Assembly (NCBI RefSeq): GCF_900460065.1
Contig: NZ_UAVD01000029.1
Span: 434,001 to 498,000, forward strand
Length of the DNA: 64,000 bases
Direction: 5' to 3'
Source of the DNA: Streptomyces griseus
GTDB taxonomy: Bacteria; Actinomycetota; Actinomycetes; Streptomycetales; Streptomycetaceae
Shown: in pieces, positions 9,214 through 17,041 of the stretch
Layout of the letters: each line of letters starts with the position of its first letter
Numbering within the stretch: the first letter of the stretch is position 1
Position numbers and translations under genes: made by a program
The notes under the pieces: generated by a model
What the model saw: the letters and a program-made list of their open reading frames with translations, nothing else
Databases searched by the model: none
Told to the model about the DNA's origin: nothing

Positions 9214-9375
9214 GGCGGGCCGGGGCGAGGCCGACCGGCCGGCGGCCCCACCTCCGGAAGCGGCCGGGCCGCCGGGGAACGGCAATCCGGAAGAAGCGCG
9301 AGCGTGGATTCCGGCGGTACCGTCCGTCCGTTGTACGCGGAACACACGGGAACACAGGGGAACGGGAGGCAGTCC

Positions 9376-10719
9376 GTGCGCATTCTCTTCGTCGCCGCGC
9401 CCTTCAGGTCGCATCTGTACGTGCAGACACCGCTGGCGTGGGCACTGCGGACGGCAGGACACGATGTGCGCATCGCGGCATCCCCGGATCTGGCGGACGA
9501 CATCGCCCACTCCGGTCTCACCGGGGTGACGATCGGCCCGCTGGTCAGCCTGAGCGCGCACATGGCGGCCTCCGCCCCCGCCCCGGACGACGCCCCGGCC
9601 GCCCCCGCTCCACCGGAGTCCGCCACGGCAGCCGGTCCTGTGCCGCCGCGCGCGAAGTCGCACCAGAGCCAGTACCCCCTGGGCGACCCGGTCGCCGAGA
9701 TGGCGTCGAACGTCCGGGGATGGCGCGGCATGTTCAATCCTGACGAGGCCTTCCACGACCTCGTACGCTTCGCCCGGCTGTGGCGGCCCGACCTGATCGT
9801 CTCGGACACGTTCACCTTCACCGGTTCTCTCGCCGCCCGCGTCACCGGCGCTGCCCACGCCCGCATCCTGTTCGGCGCCGACGGCCTCGGGCAGCTGCGG
9901 AAGGCGTGCCACGAGTTCTGGGCCCACTGGCGTGACGACCCCGCCGCACCTCCCACTCCCGCCGATCCCCTGCGGGAGTGGCTGGAGCCGATCCTGCGCG
10001 GCTACGGGCAGGAGTTCGACGAGGACGCCGTGCTCGGCCAGTGGACCCTCTTCCCCATGCCGCCGTGGATCCACCGGCCGGCCGGCGTGTCCTACATCCC
10101 CCTGCGCCACGTGCCGTTCAACGGCCCTTCCACCACCCCGCCCTGGGCCTACGAACCTCCCACCCGGCGGCGCGTCTGCATCACCCTCGGCCTCGCCCAC
10201 CGGGAGGGCGGCTTCGGTCACTCGGCGTCCACCCGTGACCTGCTCGACGCGGTGGCCGATCTCGACATCGAGGTGGTGGCGACCTTCACCCGGGACCAGC
10301 TGGAGCCGGGACAACGGATCCCGGACAACGTCCGGGTGGCCGACTTCGTCCCGCTCAACGTGCTTCTGCCGACCTGCTCGGCCCTGGTCCACAGTGGTGG
10401 CGCCGGGGCTTTCGCGGCCGCCCTTGAGCACGGCGTACCCCAGCTCATCGTGCCCACCATGTACTGGAGCGAGAAGTGGTGGGGCCCGGTCGCCATGGCC
10501 AACGGCCTGGAGGAGCGGGGCGCCGGCGTCTATGTCGCCGATGCCGACCAGCTCACCGCCAAGGAGCTGCGTGACCACCTCGTACGCGTGCTCGACGAAG
10601 CGGAGTTCACCGAGAACGCGGCCCGGCTGCGGACAGAGATGATCGCCATGCCGAGCCCCAACGACATCGTCCCGGTGCTGGAGAAACTCACCGCGGAGCA
10701 CTGGGGCACACCCCGCTGA
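9376..10719 (+). CDS. GT1-family glycosyltransferase (deoxysugar type)
   Basis: 447-aa GT-B glycosyltransferase of the natural-product GT1 group. The N-terminal acceptor domain starts M-R-I-L-F-V-A-A-P-F-R-S-H. The C-terminal donor domain has the nucleotide-sugar signature at about residues 337-358, here L-V-H-S-G-G-A-G-A-F instead of the usual H-H-G-G-A-G-T, followed by G-V-P-Q-L-I-V-P. The GTG at 9376 is preceded by GGGAGG (9364-9369) and gives the canonical start; the open frame upstream is not conserved-looking. It is related to enediyne glycosyltransferases of the SgcA6/NcsC6 kind. No sugar-biosynthesis genes accompany it in the window, so the donor must come from elsewhere. Confidence 0.88.
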   Translation: MRILFVAAPFRSHLYVQTPLAWALRTAGHDVRIAASPDLADDIAHSGLTGVTIGPLVSLSAHMAASAPAPDDAPAAPAPPESATAAGPVPPRAKSHQSQYPLGDPVAEMASNVRGWRGMFNPDEAFHDLVRFARLWRPDLIVSDTFTFTGSLAARVTGAAHARILFGADGLGQLRKACHEFWAHWRDDPAAPPTPADPLREWLEPILRGYGQEFDEDAVLGQWTLFPMPPWIHRPAGVSYIPLRHVPFNGPSTTPPWAYEPPTRRRVCITLGLAHREGGFGHSASTRDLLDAVADLDIEVVATFTRDQLEPGQRIPDNVRVADFVPLNVLLPTCSALVHSGGAGAFAAALEHGVPQLIVPTMYWSEKWWGPVAMANGLEERGAGVYVADADQLTAKELRDHLVRVLDEAEFTENAARLRTEMIAMPSPNDIVPVLEKLTAEHWGTPR

Positions 10720-10750
10720 GCCCTCCCGGGCGCGATCGGCCCCACCGGCG

Positions 10751-10805
10751 GAGTCCGGCAACCGCCCCGCCAGGTCAGCGCCGGGGCGGGGCCGTTGCCG
10801 GACTC
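10751..10805. terminator. Terminator hairpin after glycosyltransferase
   Basis: Left arm GAGTCCGGCAAC (10751-10762) pairs perfectly with GTTGCCGGACTC (10794-10805). An additional inner CGCCCCG / CGGGGCG pairing is possible. It lies 32 nt past the glycosyltransferase stop and overlaps the 3' end of the convergent membrane-protein gene, so it probably serves both. Confidence 0.7.
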
Positions 10806-11251
10806 CGTCCCCCCGAGGGGGCCGGAGGAGGCGCCAGATGCCGGCGGGCCGCGGTCACGAGCAGGACGTAGGCGAGCACCACCAGGAGGACCGTGACGAT
10901 CCACGCACGCGATCCGCTCGGGTCGTAGACCCGCCCCGCGTTGCCCACGTCCACGGCCGGCGCCGTCTGCCCGGCCTCGAAGGTGCCCCGGCCGCTGCCG
11001 TACAGCTTGACGCCACCGGTCTCCACGGCGCCGTCGTCCGACCGGAACGTTCCCGACCATTCGCAGGTGGTGTGCCCGGAGTGCCCCACACACACCAGAC
11101 GGGCCGCGGTGAAGGTGCCCCGCGGCCCGTCCGCCGTGGCCGCCCTGGCGGCGTTGCCGAGATTCGGCACCGTCAGCCAGAACAGCAGGACTCCGGCCAG
11201 GAGGAGGAGCAGCGAAACGAAACCGGAGGGTCTTCTCCCTCTCGTGGCCAC
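10775..11251 (-). CDS. Small two-helix membrane protein, unknown function
   Basis: About 158 aa, not recognised. One hydrophobic helix lies near the N-terminus (F-V-S-L-L-L-L-L-A-G-V-L-L-F-W-L). It is followed by an extracytoplasmic-looking domain with two Cys flanking G-H-S-G-H-T-T, then a second helix (W-I-V-T-V-L-L-V-V-L-A-Y-V-L-L) and a Pro/Arg-rich tail. The GTG at 11251 lies 4 nt after the upstream gene's stop, so translational coupling is likely; a longer frame into the neighbour exists but is not needed. The topology (helix, about 75-residue exported domain, helix) suggests a membrane-anchored partner of the protein encoded just upstream. Confidence 0.6.
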   Translation of the reverse strand: MATRGRRPSGFVSLLLLLAGVLLFWLTVPNLGNAARAATADGPRGTFTAARLVCVGHSGHTTCEWSGTFRSDDGAVETGGVKLYGSGRGTFEAGQTAPAVDVGNAGRVYDPSGSRAWIVTVLLVVLAYVLLVTAARRHLAPPPAPSGGRSPATAPPRR

Positions 11252-11255
11252 GCGG

Positions 11256-11819
11256 TCAGTCCTTCGGCGCGCAGGCGCACCGTGCGGCGGCGTTGTCCGG
11301 CCGGTTCGCACGGGTGTGCAGGTACATCGCCACCACCATGGGGACGGTGACCAGCGTGTTGTAGAAGAGGTGCAGCTCCACCCGGGGGATGAGCAGCTGG
11401 ATCAGGCTCGTCGGAGCGGCCTTGCCCAGCAGGTTGGCGCCCGCGAGCACCTGGAGCAGAAGCAGCAGGTGCTCCAGGTGATGCCACACCTGGATGCCGA
11501 GTGACACGTTCCACCAGGTCCGGGAGCGGCCGGTGAATCCCGAGCGCAGCAGGAACAGGCCGGCCATCATCACCAGGGCGTAGCCGTAGTGCATCCATTC
11601 CGATGTGACGAGCCACGGGAACGGCATCCCGAGCACACCGCGCGCCTCGGGGATGGGCCAGCCCATGACGTAGATCTGGTACGCCTGGACCAGGTGCTCC
11701 GCCCAGTGCGCGATGACGATGAACAGGAAGAGGCGCAGCCCGAGTTGGTGGTGGCGGCTGTTGAGGGAGTCGAGACCGCCCCGCAGCGTGCGCGGTGGCG
11801 CTCCCGTGCTGATGGCCAT
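11256..11819 (-). CDS. His-rich multi-helix membrane protein, unknown function
   Basis: 187 aa with about five hydrophobic helices. Several His residues sit in or beside helices: H-W-A-E-H in helix 1, W-M-H-Y-G-Y mid-protein, V-W-H-H-L-E-H-L-L-L in the centre and E-L-H-L-F-Y near the end. Such intramembrane His patterns can bind haem or metal, but I do not recognise a named family. The C-terminus has two closely spaced Cys (R-C-A-C-A-P). It is the first gene of a two-gene leftward unit with the small membrane protein and is divergent from the CMD/SDR pair. Its role in the cluster is unknown. Confidence 0.65.
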   Translation of the reverse strand: MAISTGAPPRTLRGGLDSLNSRHHQLGLRLFLFIVIAHWAEHLVQAYQIYVMGWPIPEARGVLGMPFPWLVTSEWMHYGYALVMMAGLFLLRSGFTGRSRTWWNVSLGIQVWHHLEHLLLLLQVLAGANLLGKAAPTSLIQLLIPRVELHLFYNTLVTVPMVVAMYLHTRANRPDNAAARCACAPKD

Positions 11820-12220
11820 GTCTGAACCTCCGAGGTCGGGAAACTGTCGCCCATGACATCAGGCTCGTGCGCGCGCGGGCTTCTTCCGCCGTGCTCTCCT
11901 CGGGGGACGGGGCGCGGATCCTCGCGCCCGCTCCGGGCACCCCGGCGCGGGCGCCGGCGGGGTCCACGGCGCCGGCCGACCGGCCCTCGCCGAACAGACG
12001 CCGCTGCTCGGCGACGTGATCGCGGCAGGAACGGCCCTCCCCGCCCCCGCGCCGGGCCGGTCCTGCGGTCACGGTGCCGCCGATCTCCTGAGGTCCTGCG
12101 CACGGTTGCCACCGGCGGGCCCGTTCACTAGCTTCCTGACATCACGAGGCCCGGCGGCCCGCAGTCGCTCCGTACCTCGCCGGCCGGTCTTCCCCCTCTC
12201 TGTCCACCGGAGGAGCAGCC
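11820..12220. other. Divergent intergenic region, no gene seen
   Basis: About 400 nt between the leftward membrane-protein pair and the rightward CMD/SDR pair. Open frames here are shadows without family features. One promoter-like sequence facing right is listed separately at 12106-12134. Confidence 0.5.
12106..12134 (+). promoter_or_regulatory. Candidate sigma-70-type promoter of CMD/SDR operon
   Basis: TTGCCA (12106-12111), a 17-nt spacer and TAGCTT (12129-12134) fit the vegetative actinomycete pattern. The position, about 90 nt before the CMD start codon and facing it, is suitable. Pattern match only. Confidence 0.4.
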
Positions 12221-12772
12221 ATGCCCCACATCGCACTCGGCAACGACCTTCCCGGAATCACCGGCCTGATGGCTCACCGTCCCGACACCGCCGGTCCGCT
12301 GGGCGACCTCGCGAACGCCCTGCTGCGAGCGCCGTCCTCGCTCGACCCGGGAGAGCGGGAGCTGATCGCGGCGTACGTCTCGCGGCTCAACGACACCGAG
12401 TTCTGCGCCTCCTCGCACGGCGCCTTCGCCGCCGCGCAGTTGGCGGGAGGTCAGCAGCTGGTCCGGGCCGTCCTGGCCGACCCCGCAACCGCACCGGTCA
12501 GTGGCCGGCTGCGGGCGCTGCTGAACGTGGCGGCCGAGGTCCAGGGTTCCGCACGTCCGGTCTCCGACCGGACGATCGCGGCGGCCCGCGCCGAGGGCGC
12601 GGACGACACGGACCTGCACGACACCGTGCTGATCGCCGCGGCGTTCTGCATGTACAACCGCTACGTCAGCGGCCTCGCCACCGAGCTGCCCAAGGACGAC
12701 GAGTACTACCGGCACTCCGCCCGGCGGATCGTGGCCGACGGCTACCGGGGCGGGATCGTCCGGGGCGACTGA
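12221..12772 (+). CDS. Carboxymuconolactone-decarboxylase / AhpD-like protein (first of three)
   Basis: 183-aa all-helical CMD/AhpD-superfamily protein. The active-site region reads N-D-T-E-F-C-A-S-S-H-G (residues about 60-70), a C-x-x-S-H version of the C-x-x-C-x-x-H peroxidatic motif. One Cys is replaced by Ser, so a classical AhpD disulfide is not possible. GGAGGAG precedes the ATG. It lies 26 nt upstream of an SDR gene on the same strand and the two are presumably co-expressed. Function in the pathway is unknown; detoxification of peroxides or radicals, or a non-redox lyase-type reaction, are both compatible with the fold. Confidence 0.78.
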   Translation: MPHIALGNDLPGITGLMAHRPDTAGPLGDLANALLRAPSSLDPGERELIAAYVSRLNDTEFCASSHGAFAAAQLAGGQQLVRAVLADPATAPVSGRLRALLNVAAEVQGSARPVSDRTIAAARAEGADDTDLHDTVLIAAAFCMYNRYVSGLATELPKDDEYYRHSARRIVADGYRGGIVRGD

Positions 12773-12798
12773 CGCGACCACCCAGGAAGGGAGGACTC

Positions 12799-13719
12799 AT
12801 GAGCATCCGGCGCAGGTGGGGCACTGCCGACGTTCCGGACCGGACGGGTACCACCGCGGTGGTCACCGGCGCGAGTTCCGGCATCGGACTGCACCTGGCG
12901 GAGGAACTCGCCCGGCGAGGCGCCCATGTGGTGCTGGCCGTGCGCGACCCGGAGCGTGGGGCCGCCGCTGCGGACCGTGTCCGGGCAGGTGTGCCCGCGG
13001 CCGCCCTGACGGTCCAGGAGCTGGACCTCGCGGATCTCGCCTCGGTGCGGGCCGGGGCGAAGGAGCTCCGCGCCCGGTTCCCCCGTATCGACCTGCTGGT
13101 CAACAACGCGGGCGTGATGTGGACGGACCGGGCCCGCACCCCGGACGGACACGAGCTCCAGTTCGCCACGAACCACCTCGGTCACTTCGCCCTCACCGGA
13201 CTGCTCCTGGACACCCTGCGGGCCGTACCCGGCGCACGTGTGGTGACGATCAGCAGCTACCTCCACCGGCTGGGGCGCATCGACTTCCGCGACCTCGACG
13301 CCGAACGCCGCTACAGCCGGTACCGGGCCTACAACCAGTCCAAACTGGCCAACCTCATGTTCGCGCTCGAACTCCACCGCAGGCTGACGGAATCGGGTTC
13401 GGGACTGGCCTCGCTCGCTGCCCACCCCGGGCTGGCCGCGACCGGCCTGGGCCGGGACTTCCCGGCCCCCGTACGCAGGTTCGGCCCGGTGTTCGCTCCG
13501 CTGTTCCTCCAGCCCGCCGCCATGGGGATGCTGCCCGGACTCCGCGCCGCCACCGACGCCGGGGCGCGGAGCGGTGAGTTCTACGGGCCGCTCGGCCTGA
13601 CCCAGACACGGGGCGCACCCGGGCTCGTCCGTCCCGGCCGGGCGGCCCGTGACGCGGAGGTCCGGCGCCGCCTGTGGGACGAGTCCGAGCGTCTGACCGG
13701 AGTGCGCCCTCTCTTCTGA
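12799..13719 (+). CDS. Short-chain dehydrogenase/reductase
   Basis: 306-aa SDR of the retinol-dehydrogenase-like group. The cofactor motif is T-G-A-S-S-G-I-G (about 22-29), then N-N-A-G, a catalytic Ser in T-I-S-S-Y, and Y-N-Q-S-K (Tyr and Lys of the catalytic tetrad, about 178-182). An Arg after the second strand (V-R-D-P-E-R) suggests NADP preference. The ATG at 12799 follows GGAAGGGAGG. It probably reduces or oxidises a carbonyl in the enediyne or appendage pathway; the substrate cannot be read from sequence. Confidence 0.85.
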   Translation: MSIRRRWGTADVPDRTGTTAVVTGASSGIGLHLAEELARRGAHVVLAVRDPERGAAAADRVRAGVPAAALTVQELDLADLASVRAGAKELRARFPRIDLLVNNAGVMWTDRARTPDGHELQFATNHLGHFALTGLLLDTLRAVPGARVVTISSYLHRLGRIDFRDLDAERRYSRYRAYNQSKLANLMFALELHRRLTESGSGLASLAAHPGLAATGLGRDFPAPVRRFGPVFAPLFLQPAAMGMLPGLRAATDAGARSGEFYGPLGLTQTRGAPGLVRPGRAARDAEVRRRLWDESERLTGVRPLF

Positions 13720-13741
13720 CTCCCGCGATCCGTCGGGCCCG

Positions 13742-13766
13742 CGCCCGGTCTCACGCCGGCCGGGCG
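13742..13766. terminator. Weak convergent terminator
   Basis: A 7-bp stem, CGCCCGG (13742-13748) with CCGGGCG (13760-13766), lies in the 31-nt gap between the convergent SDR and CMD genes and runs slightly into the latter. Confidence 0.4.
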
Positions 13767-14788
13767 GGGCGGGACGGGAGGAGCCTGCCGCCGATCCGCA
13801 CCGCGGTGGTCAGGGCGGCCCAGGACGTCAGCTCGACGAGCTCGCGGTCGGTGGGGAACCGGACTCTGAACGCCGCGACGTCCTCCGGGAGGGTCTGGTG
13901 CGGAGCGAAGGCGGTCAGCAGGACGAGCCGGGCGGCGGGCACATCCTCGGCCGGCAGCGCCGACACGGCCTCGTCGAGCCAGGCCCGGCCGAGCCCCGGA
14001 GCGGAACCGTCCCACCGGTCCAGGCGTGACCGCAGCCTCTCCCGGACCGGTTTCGGCACCCAGCGGGCCCCCTGGTCCACGGCGGCGAAGGCCCGCCCGA
14101 AGGCCTCGGCCACGGGAGGACTGCCCAGGGCCCACTCCAGTCCCGGGGGCAGGGGGGCCGCGGGCAGGAGATCCAGCGAGGCGCCCGGCGCCATCGGGCC
14201 CGGAGTGACGGGACGCATGGCCAGGGCCGTGGTCCGCATGATCGGGGCACGCAGAGGTGCCGGTGTCAGGGCGGGCATGGGGGAGTCGGCGAGGAAGACG
14301 CTCACCATGCGGTTGATGTAGTGAAACGTCACCACGACGCCGCAGAGTTCCGGCAGCTGTGCTTCGGTGAACGGGGGCGGGGCGCTCCCGGCCGGGTCTC
14401 CCGGGTGGCGCCGTCCGGCCGCCGCGGCCCACTCGGCGACCGGGGAGACCGTCCTGTCCGGCGGCAGCGTCCCGAGAACCGCCTGGTGCACATGGACGCA
14501 GTACGGGCAGTCGTTGGCGCGTGAGACCGCGGTGGCGACCGTCTCCTTCACCGCGCGGCTCACCCGCCCGTCCACCAGCAGGACCTCACGCAGCATCAGC
14601 CACGTCGCCGCCAGCGACGCGGCGGCCGGCGAGTGGAGGGCCACCGGCGGTGCGAGCACCCCGAAGTCCCGCTCCGTTGCCCGGTACACCTGCGCCACCA
14701 GGCCCCGGGCACGGTGTGGGGCGATCACGTCCACGTACCGCACCTGCCGCAGGGAACCCCTCAGCACGGCCCGTACGAGCGGTCTCAT
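13751..14788 (-). CDS. Two-part carboxymuconolactone-decarboxylase-like protein (second of three)
   Basis: 345 aa, about twice the size of a single CMD domain. The N-terminal half has an intact AhpD-type site, A-N-D-C-P-Y-C-V-H-V-H (about 91-101), with both Cys and the His. The second half is helical and lacks a second Cys motif, suggesting a degenerate repeat. It is the last gene of the leftward enediyne operon (31 nt after the 98-aa gene). Such intact C-x-x-C-x-x-x-H sites reduce peroxides, which would suit a cell making a radical-generating enediyne, but this is inference. Confidence 0.75.
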   Translation of the reverse strand: MRPLVRAVLRGSLRQVRYVDVIAPHRARGLVAQVYRATERDFGVLAPPVALHSPAAASLAATWLMLREVLLVDGRVSRAVKETVATAVSRANDCPYCVHVHQAVLGTLPPDRTVSPVAEWAAAAGRRHPGDPAGSAPPPFTEAQLPELCGVVVTFHYINRMVSVFLADSPMPALTPAPLRAPIMRTTALAMRPVTPGPMAPGASLDLLPAAPLPPGLEWALGSPPVAEAFGRAFAAVDQGARWVPKPVRERLRSRLDRWDGSAPGLGRAWLDEAVSALPAEDVPAARLVLLTAFAPHQTLPEDVAAFRVRFPTDRELVELTSWAALTTAVRIGGRLLPSRPARPA

Positions 14789-14819
14789 CGCGACTCCTCC
14801 CTCGTCTGCCTCTCCTGCC

Positions 14820-15116
14820 TCAAGGGGTATCGCCGCGTCGGTGACAGCGCGTCCCCGGTAGGTCCTCGGCGCTCCGCGGCGGACGCACCGGCTCGTCGGC
14901 CGGGCCCCGGCCCCCCGGTGCGATGTCGTCGGGGCCGAACCCCATCTGCTCCATCAGCAGCCGGACCAGCGAGGTGGCGGCCTCCTGCGCGGTGGACGCG
15001 TTGTACGGGGCGGGCGAGGCCGCCGCCGTGCCGAGGCCGGCGTCCGGGCCGGCCGGCGGCCCCACGGCGGGCGCCGCCCCGGCCGGTGCCCGGGACGAGT
15101 GGTCGGTGTCGCTCAT
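14820..15116 (-). CDS. Small hypothetical protein in the enediyne operon
   Basis: 98 aa starting M-S-D-T-D-H-S-S. Pro/Ala/Gly-rich and probably disordered at both ends, with one helix-forming centre (A-A-T-S-L-V-R-L-L-M-E-Q-M-G-F). No family recognised. It sits between the E7-type P450 (30-nt gap) and the CMD gene (31-nt gap) on the same strand, so it is probably translated. The longer frame upstream (starting at 15131) would overlap the ribosome site region. A role as a small partner protein is possible, but nothing in the sequence shows one. Confidence 0.5.
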   Translation of the reverse strand: MSDTDHSSRAPAGAAPAVGPPAGPDAGLGTAAASPAPYNASTAQEAATSLVRLLMEQMGFGPDDIAPGGRGPADEPVRPPRSAEDLPGTRCHRRGDTP

Positions 15117-15146
15117 GGGGTGCCTCCTCACAGGGGCCGGCGTCCA

Positions 15147-16496
15147 TCAGCCCGCCACGCTGACCGTCATCGGCAGCCCGCCCCGCATCCGCAGCGACAG
15201 CATGGGCTCGGCGACCGCCCGGTGCCCGGGCACGGTGCGCAGGTCGAGGTCCCGGGTGATCAGCGCGGTCACGAAGACCGCCTCCATCATGCCGAGGTTG
15301 CTGCCTACGCAGAAGCGGGGCCCCGCGCCGAAGGGGATGTAGGCGTACCGCGGGCGGCTGGCCACCGCCTGTGGGTCGAAGCGCTCGGGGTCGAAGCGTT
15401 CGGGGTCCTCCCAGAGGCGTGGGTTGCGGTGCATGATGTACGGGCAGATCAGGACGTCGGCCCTGGCCGACACCGTGTAGCCGCCGACCTCGTCCTCCCG
15501 CTGGGCCACCCGGGGCAGGACCCACACCGGCGGGTAGAGCCGCATGGCCTCCTGGACGACCTTGGTCGTCCAGGTCAACCGGTGCAGGTCGTCGAGGTCC
15601 GGGAGACGTTCGCCCAGGACGCTCCTGGCCTCCTCGCGGACGGCCGCGCGGACCTCGGGATGACGCTCCAGCAGGTGCAGCGTCCAGCCGAGCGTACTGG
15701 CCGTCGTCTCGTGCCCCGCGAGGAGCAGGGTCACCAGCTCCTCCCGGAGCTTTCCGCGGACCCGCCGGGGCGGTCCGTTCCCCCGCCCGGCGGCCTCGAT
15801 GATCCGGGCCAGCGCGTCGTCGCCGGGCTCGCCGTCGGCCATCCGCGCGCTGCGGTCGGCCACCAGTAGGTCCGCCACCCTGTACAGCTCCCGGCGGGCC
15901 CGGCGGAAGCGGGCCTGCGGAGGCAGCGGGAGCCAGCCGGGCACCATGCCCTGGGAGACCATCTCCAGCATCGCCTGGTCCTGCACCTCCTCGAAGGACG
16001 GCGCGAGGGTGTCCTGCGAGGAGAGGTCGGAGTCGAGCAGTGTGCGGCCGAGGACACCGAGGGTGAGTCCGGTGACCTCGTGGAGGACGTCGACCGGGCC
16101 GCCCCCCTCGTGGGCACGCAGGAGGGCCACCAGCTTGGCACCCTCCTCCGCGACCGCGTTCGCCTGCCGGTTGATGCGCCCCGGCTTGAACGCGGGCTGC
16201 ACCGTCTGGCGCTGGGCCCGCCACACCTCACCGTCGCTGGTCAGCAGGCCATCGCCCAGGACCCGGCGGGACTGCACGAGGCCGATGCCCTTGTGGTAGT
16301 TGTCGCTGTTGTCGGCCAGCACGTGCTTGGCGTAGTCGGGCCGGTTGAAGATGTACAGCTTCTTGGGCCCCATGGAGACCCGTACGGCGTCTCCCAGGGC
16401 GGCCGCGTCCTTCATCATCTCCAGGCGGTCCACGGCCAGCTTCCTCAGCAGGCCCGGCAGGGCGCTCACCGGCGGGCCCGGCGGGTCGGTCCTCAT
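15147..16496 (-). CDS. Cytochrome P450, SgcE7-type
   Basis: 449-aa P450, the same length as SgcE7 of the C-1027 pathway. The haem ligand is Cys396 in F-G-A-G-P-R-F-C-V-G. The I-helix is canonical (L-A-G-H-E-T-T), and the K-helix E-A-M-R and P-E-R-F motifs are present. The overall type resembles CYP102/CYP4-like bacterial enzymes with a longer N-terminus than the CYP107 class. It overlaps the flavin-reductase stop by 4 nt and follows the PKSE in the operon, the conserved E-E6-E7 order. In nine-membered enediynes this position is thought to oxidise the nascent polyene or core; the exact step is not established. Confidence 0.88.
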   Translation of the reverse strand: MRTDPPGPPVSALPGLLRKLAVDRLEMMKDAAALGDAVRVSMGPKKLYIFNRPDYAKHVLADNSDNYHKGIGLVQSRRVLGDGLLTSDGEVWRAQRQTVQPAFKPGRINRQANAVAEEGAKLVALLRAHEGGGPVDVLHEVTGLTLGVLGRTLLDSDLSSQDTLAPSFEEVQDQAMLEMVSQGMVPGWLPLPPQARFRRARRELYRVADLLVADRSARMADGEPGDDALARIIEAAGRGNGPPRRVRGKLREELVTLLLAGHETTASTLGWTLHLLERHPEVRAAVREEARSVLGERLPDLDDLHRLTWTTKVVQEAMRLYPPVWVLPRVAQREDEVGGYTVSARADVLICPYIMHRNPRLWEDPERFDPERFDPQAVASRPRYAYIPFGAGPRFCVGSNLGMMEAVFVTALITRDLDLRTVPGHRAVAEPMLSLRMRGGLPMTVSVAG

Positions 16497-17041
16497 GCCA
16501 CATGGCCTTCGCGGTGTTCGGGGGCGAACCGTCGGAAGCGACCGCCGGAGAACAGCAGGGCCTCACGGAACGGCCAGCGCACCGCCGAGACCACCTCGCC
16601 GACGAAGATCGTGTGGTCACCGCCCTCGTACAACACCTTCTTCTCGCACTCCAGATGAGCCACGGCGCCGGCGATCAGCGGTGCGCCGGACTTCCGCCCG
16701 GGCTGCCAGCCGACGGCGTCGAACTGGCCGGCTCCGACGGGGCGCGAGTGGTCGGCGAAGTGGCGCGCGACGGCCTCCTGTCCGACGTCGAGCACCGAGA
16801 CCGAGAACGTCTGCGAACGGTCGAGGTTGCCGTGCATCACCGCGTCCTTGCCGACGCAGACGAGCACCAGGGGCGGGGCGAGGGAGACGGAGGTGAACGA
16901 GCTGGCCGTCATGCCCCTCGGAGAGTCCCCGCCGACGGTCACCACCGTGACTCCGGTGGGGAAGGCGCCGAACACGCCCCGCAGTTGTTTGCGGTCCTCC
17001 AGATCGACGAGCTCCATGGACGGAACGGTGGTCGGGCTCAT
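16493..17041 (-). CDS. Flavin reductase, SgcE6-type
   Basis: 182-aa flavin reductase-like (FMN-binding split-barrel) protein, the same length as SgcE6. It shows the family pattern F-G-A-F-P-T-G-V-T-V-V-T (about 24-35), then M-T-A-S-S-F-T-S-V-S-L-A-P-P-L-V (about 44-59), and the C-terminal G-D-H-T-I-F-V-G-E-V. The known homologue SgcE6 supplies reduced FAD to a two-component monooxygenase (SgcC). No SgcC-type large oxygenase is visible in this window, so its partner is unidentified. Its start overlaps the PKSE stop and its stop overlaps the P450 start, so translation is tightly coupled. Confidence 0.9.
   Translation of the reverse strand: MSPTTVPSMELVDLEDRKQLRGVFGAFPTGVTVVTVGGDSPRGMTASSFTSVSLAPPLVLVCVGKDAVMHGNLDRSQTFSVSVLDVGQEAVARHFADHSRPVGAGQFDAVGWQPGRKSGAPLIAGAVAHLECEKKVLYEGGDHTIFVGEVVSAVRWPFREALLFSGGRFRRFAPEHREGHVA

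Noticed and set aside
8461..10761. 766-aa reverse frame opposite DUF899 and glycosyltransferase genes
   Set aside because: Shadow; forward genes have ribosome sites and family motifs.
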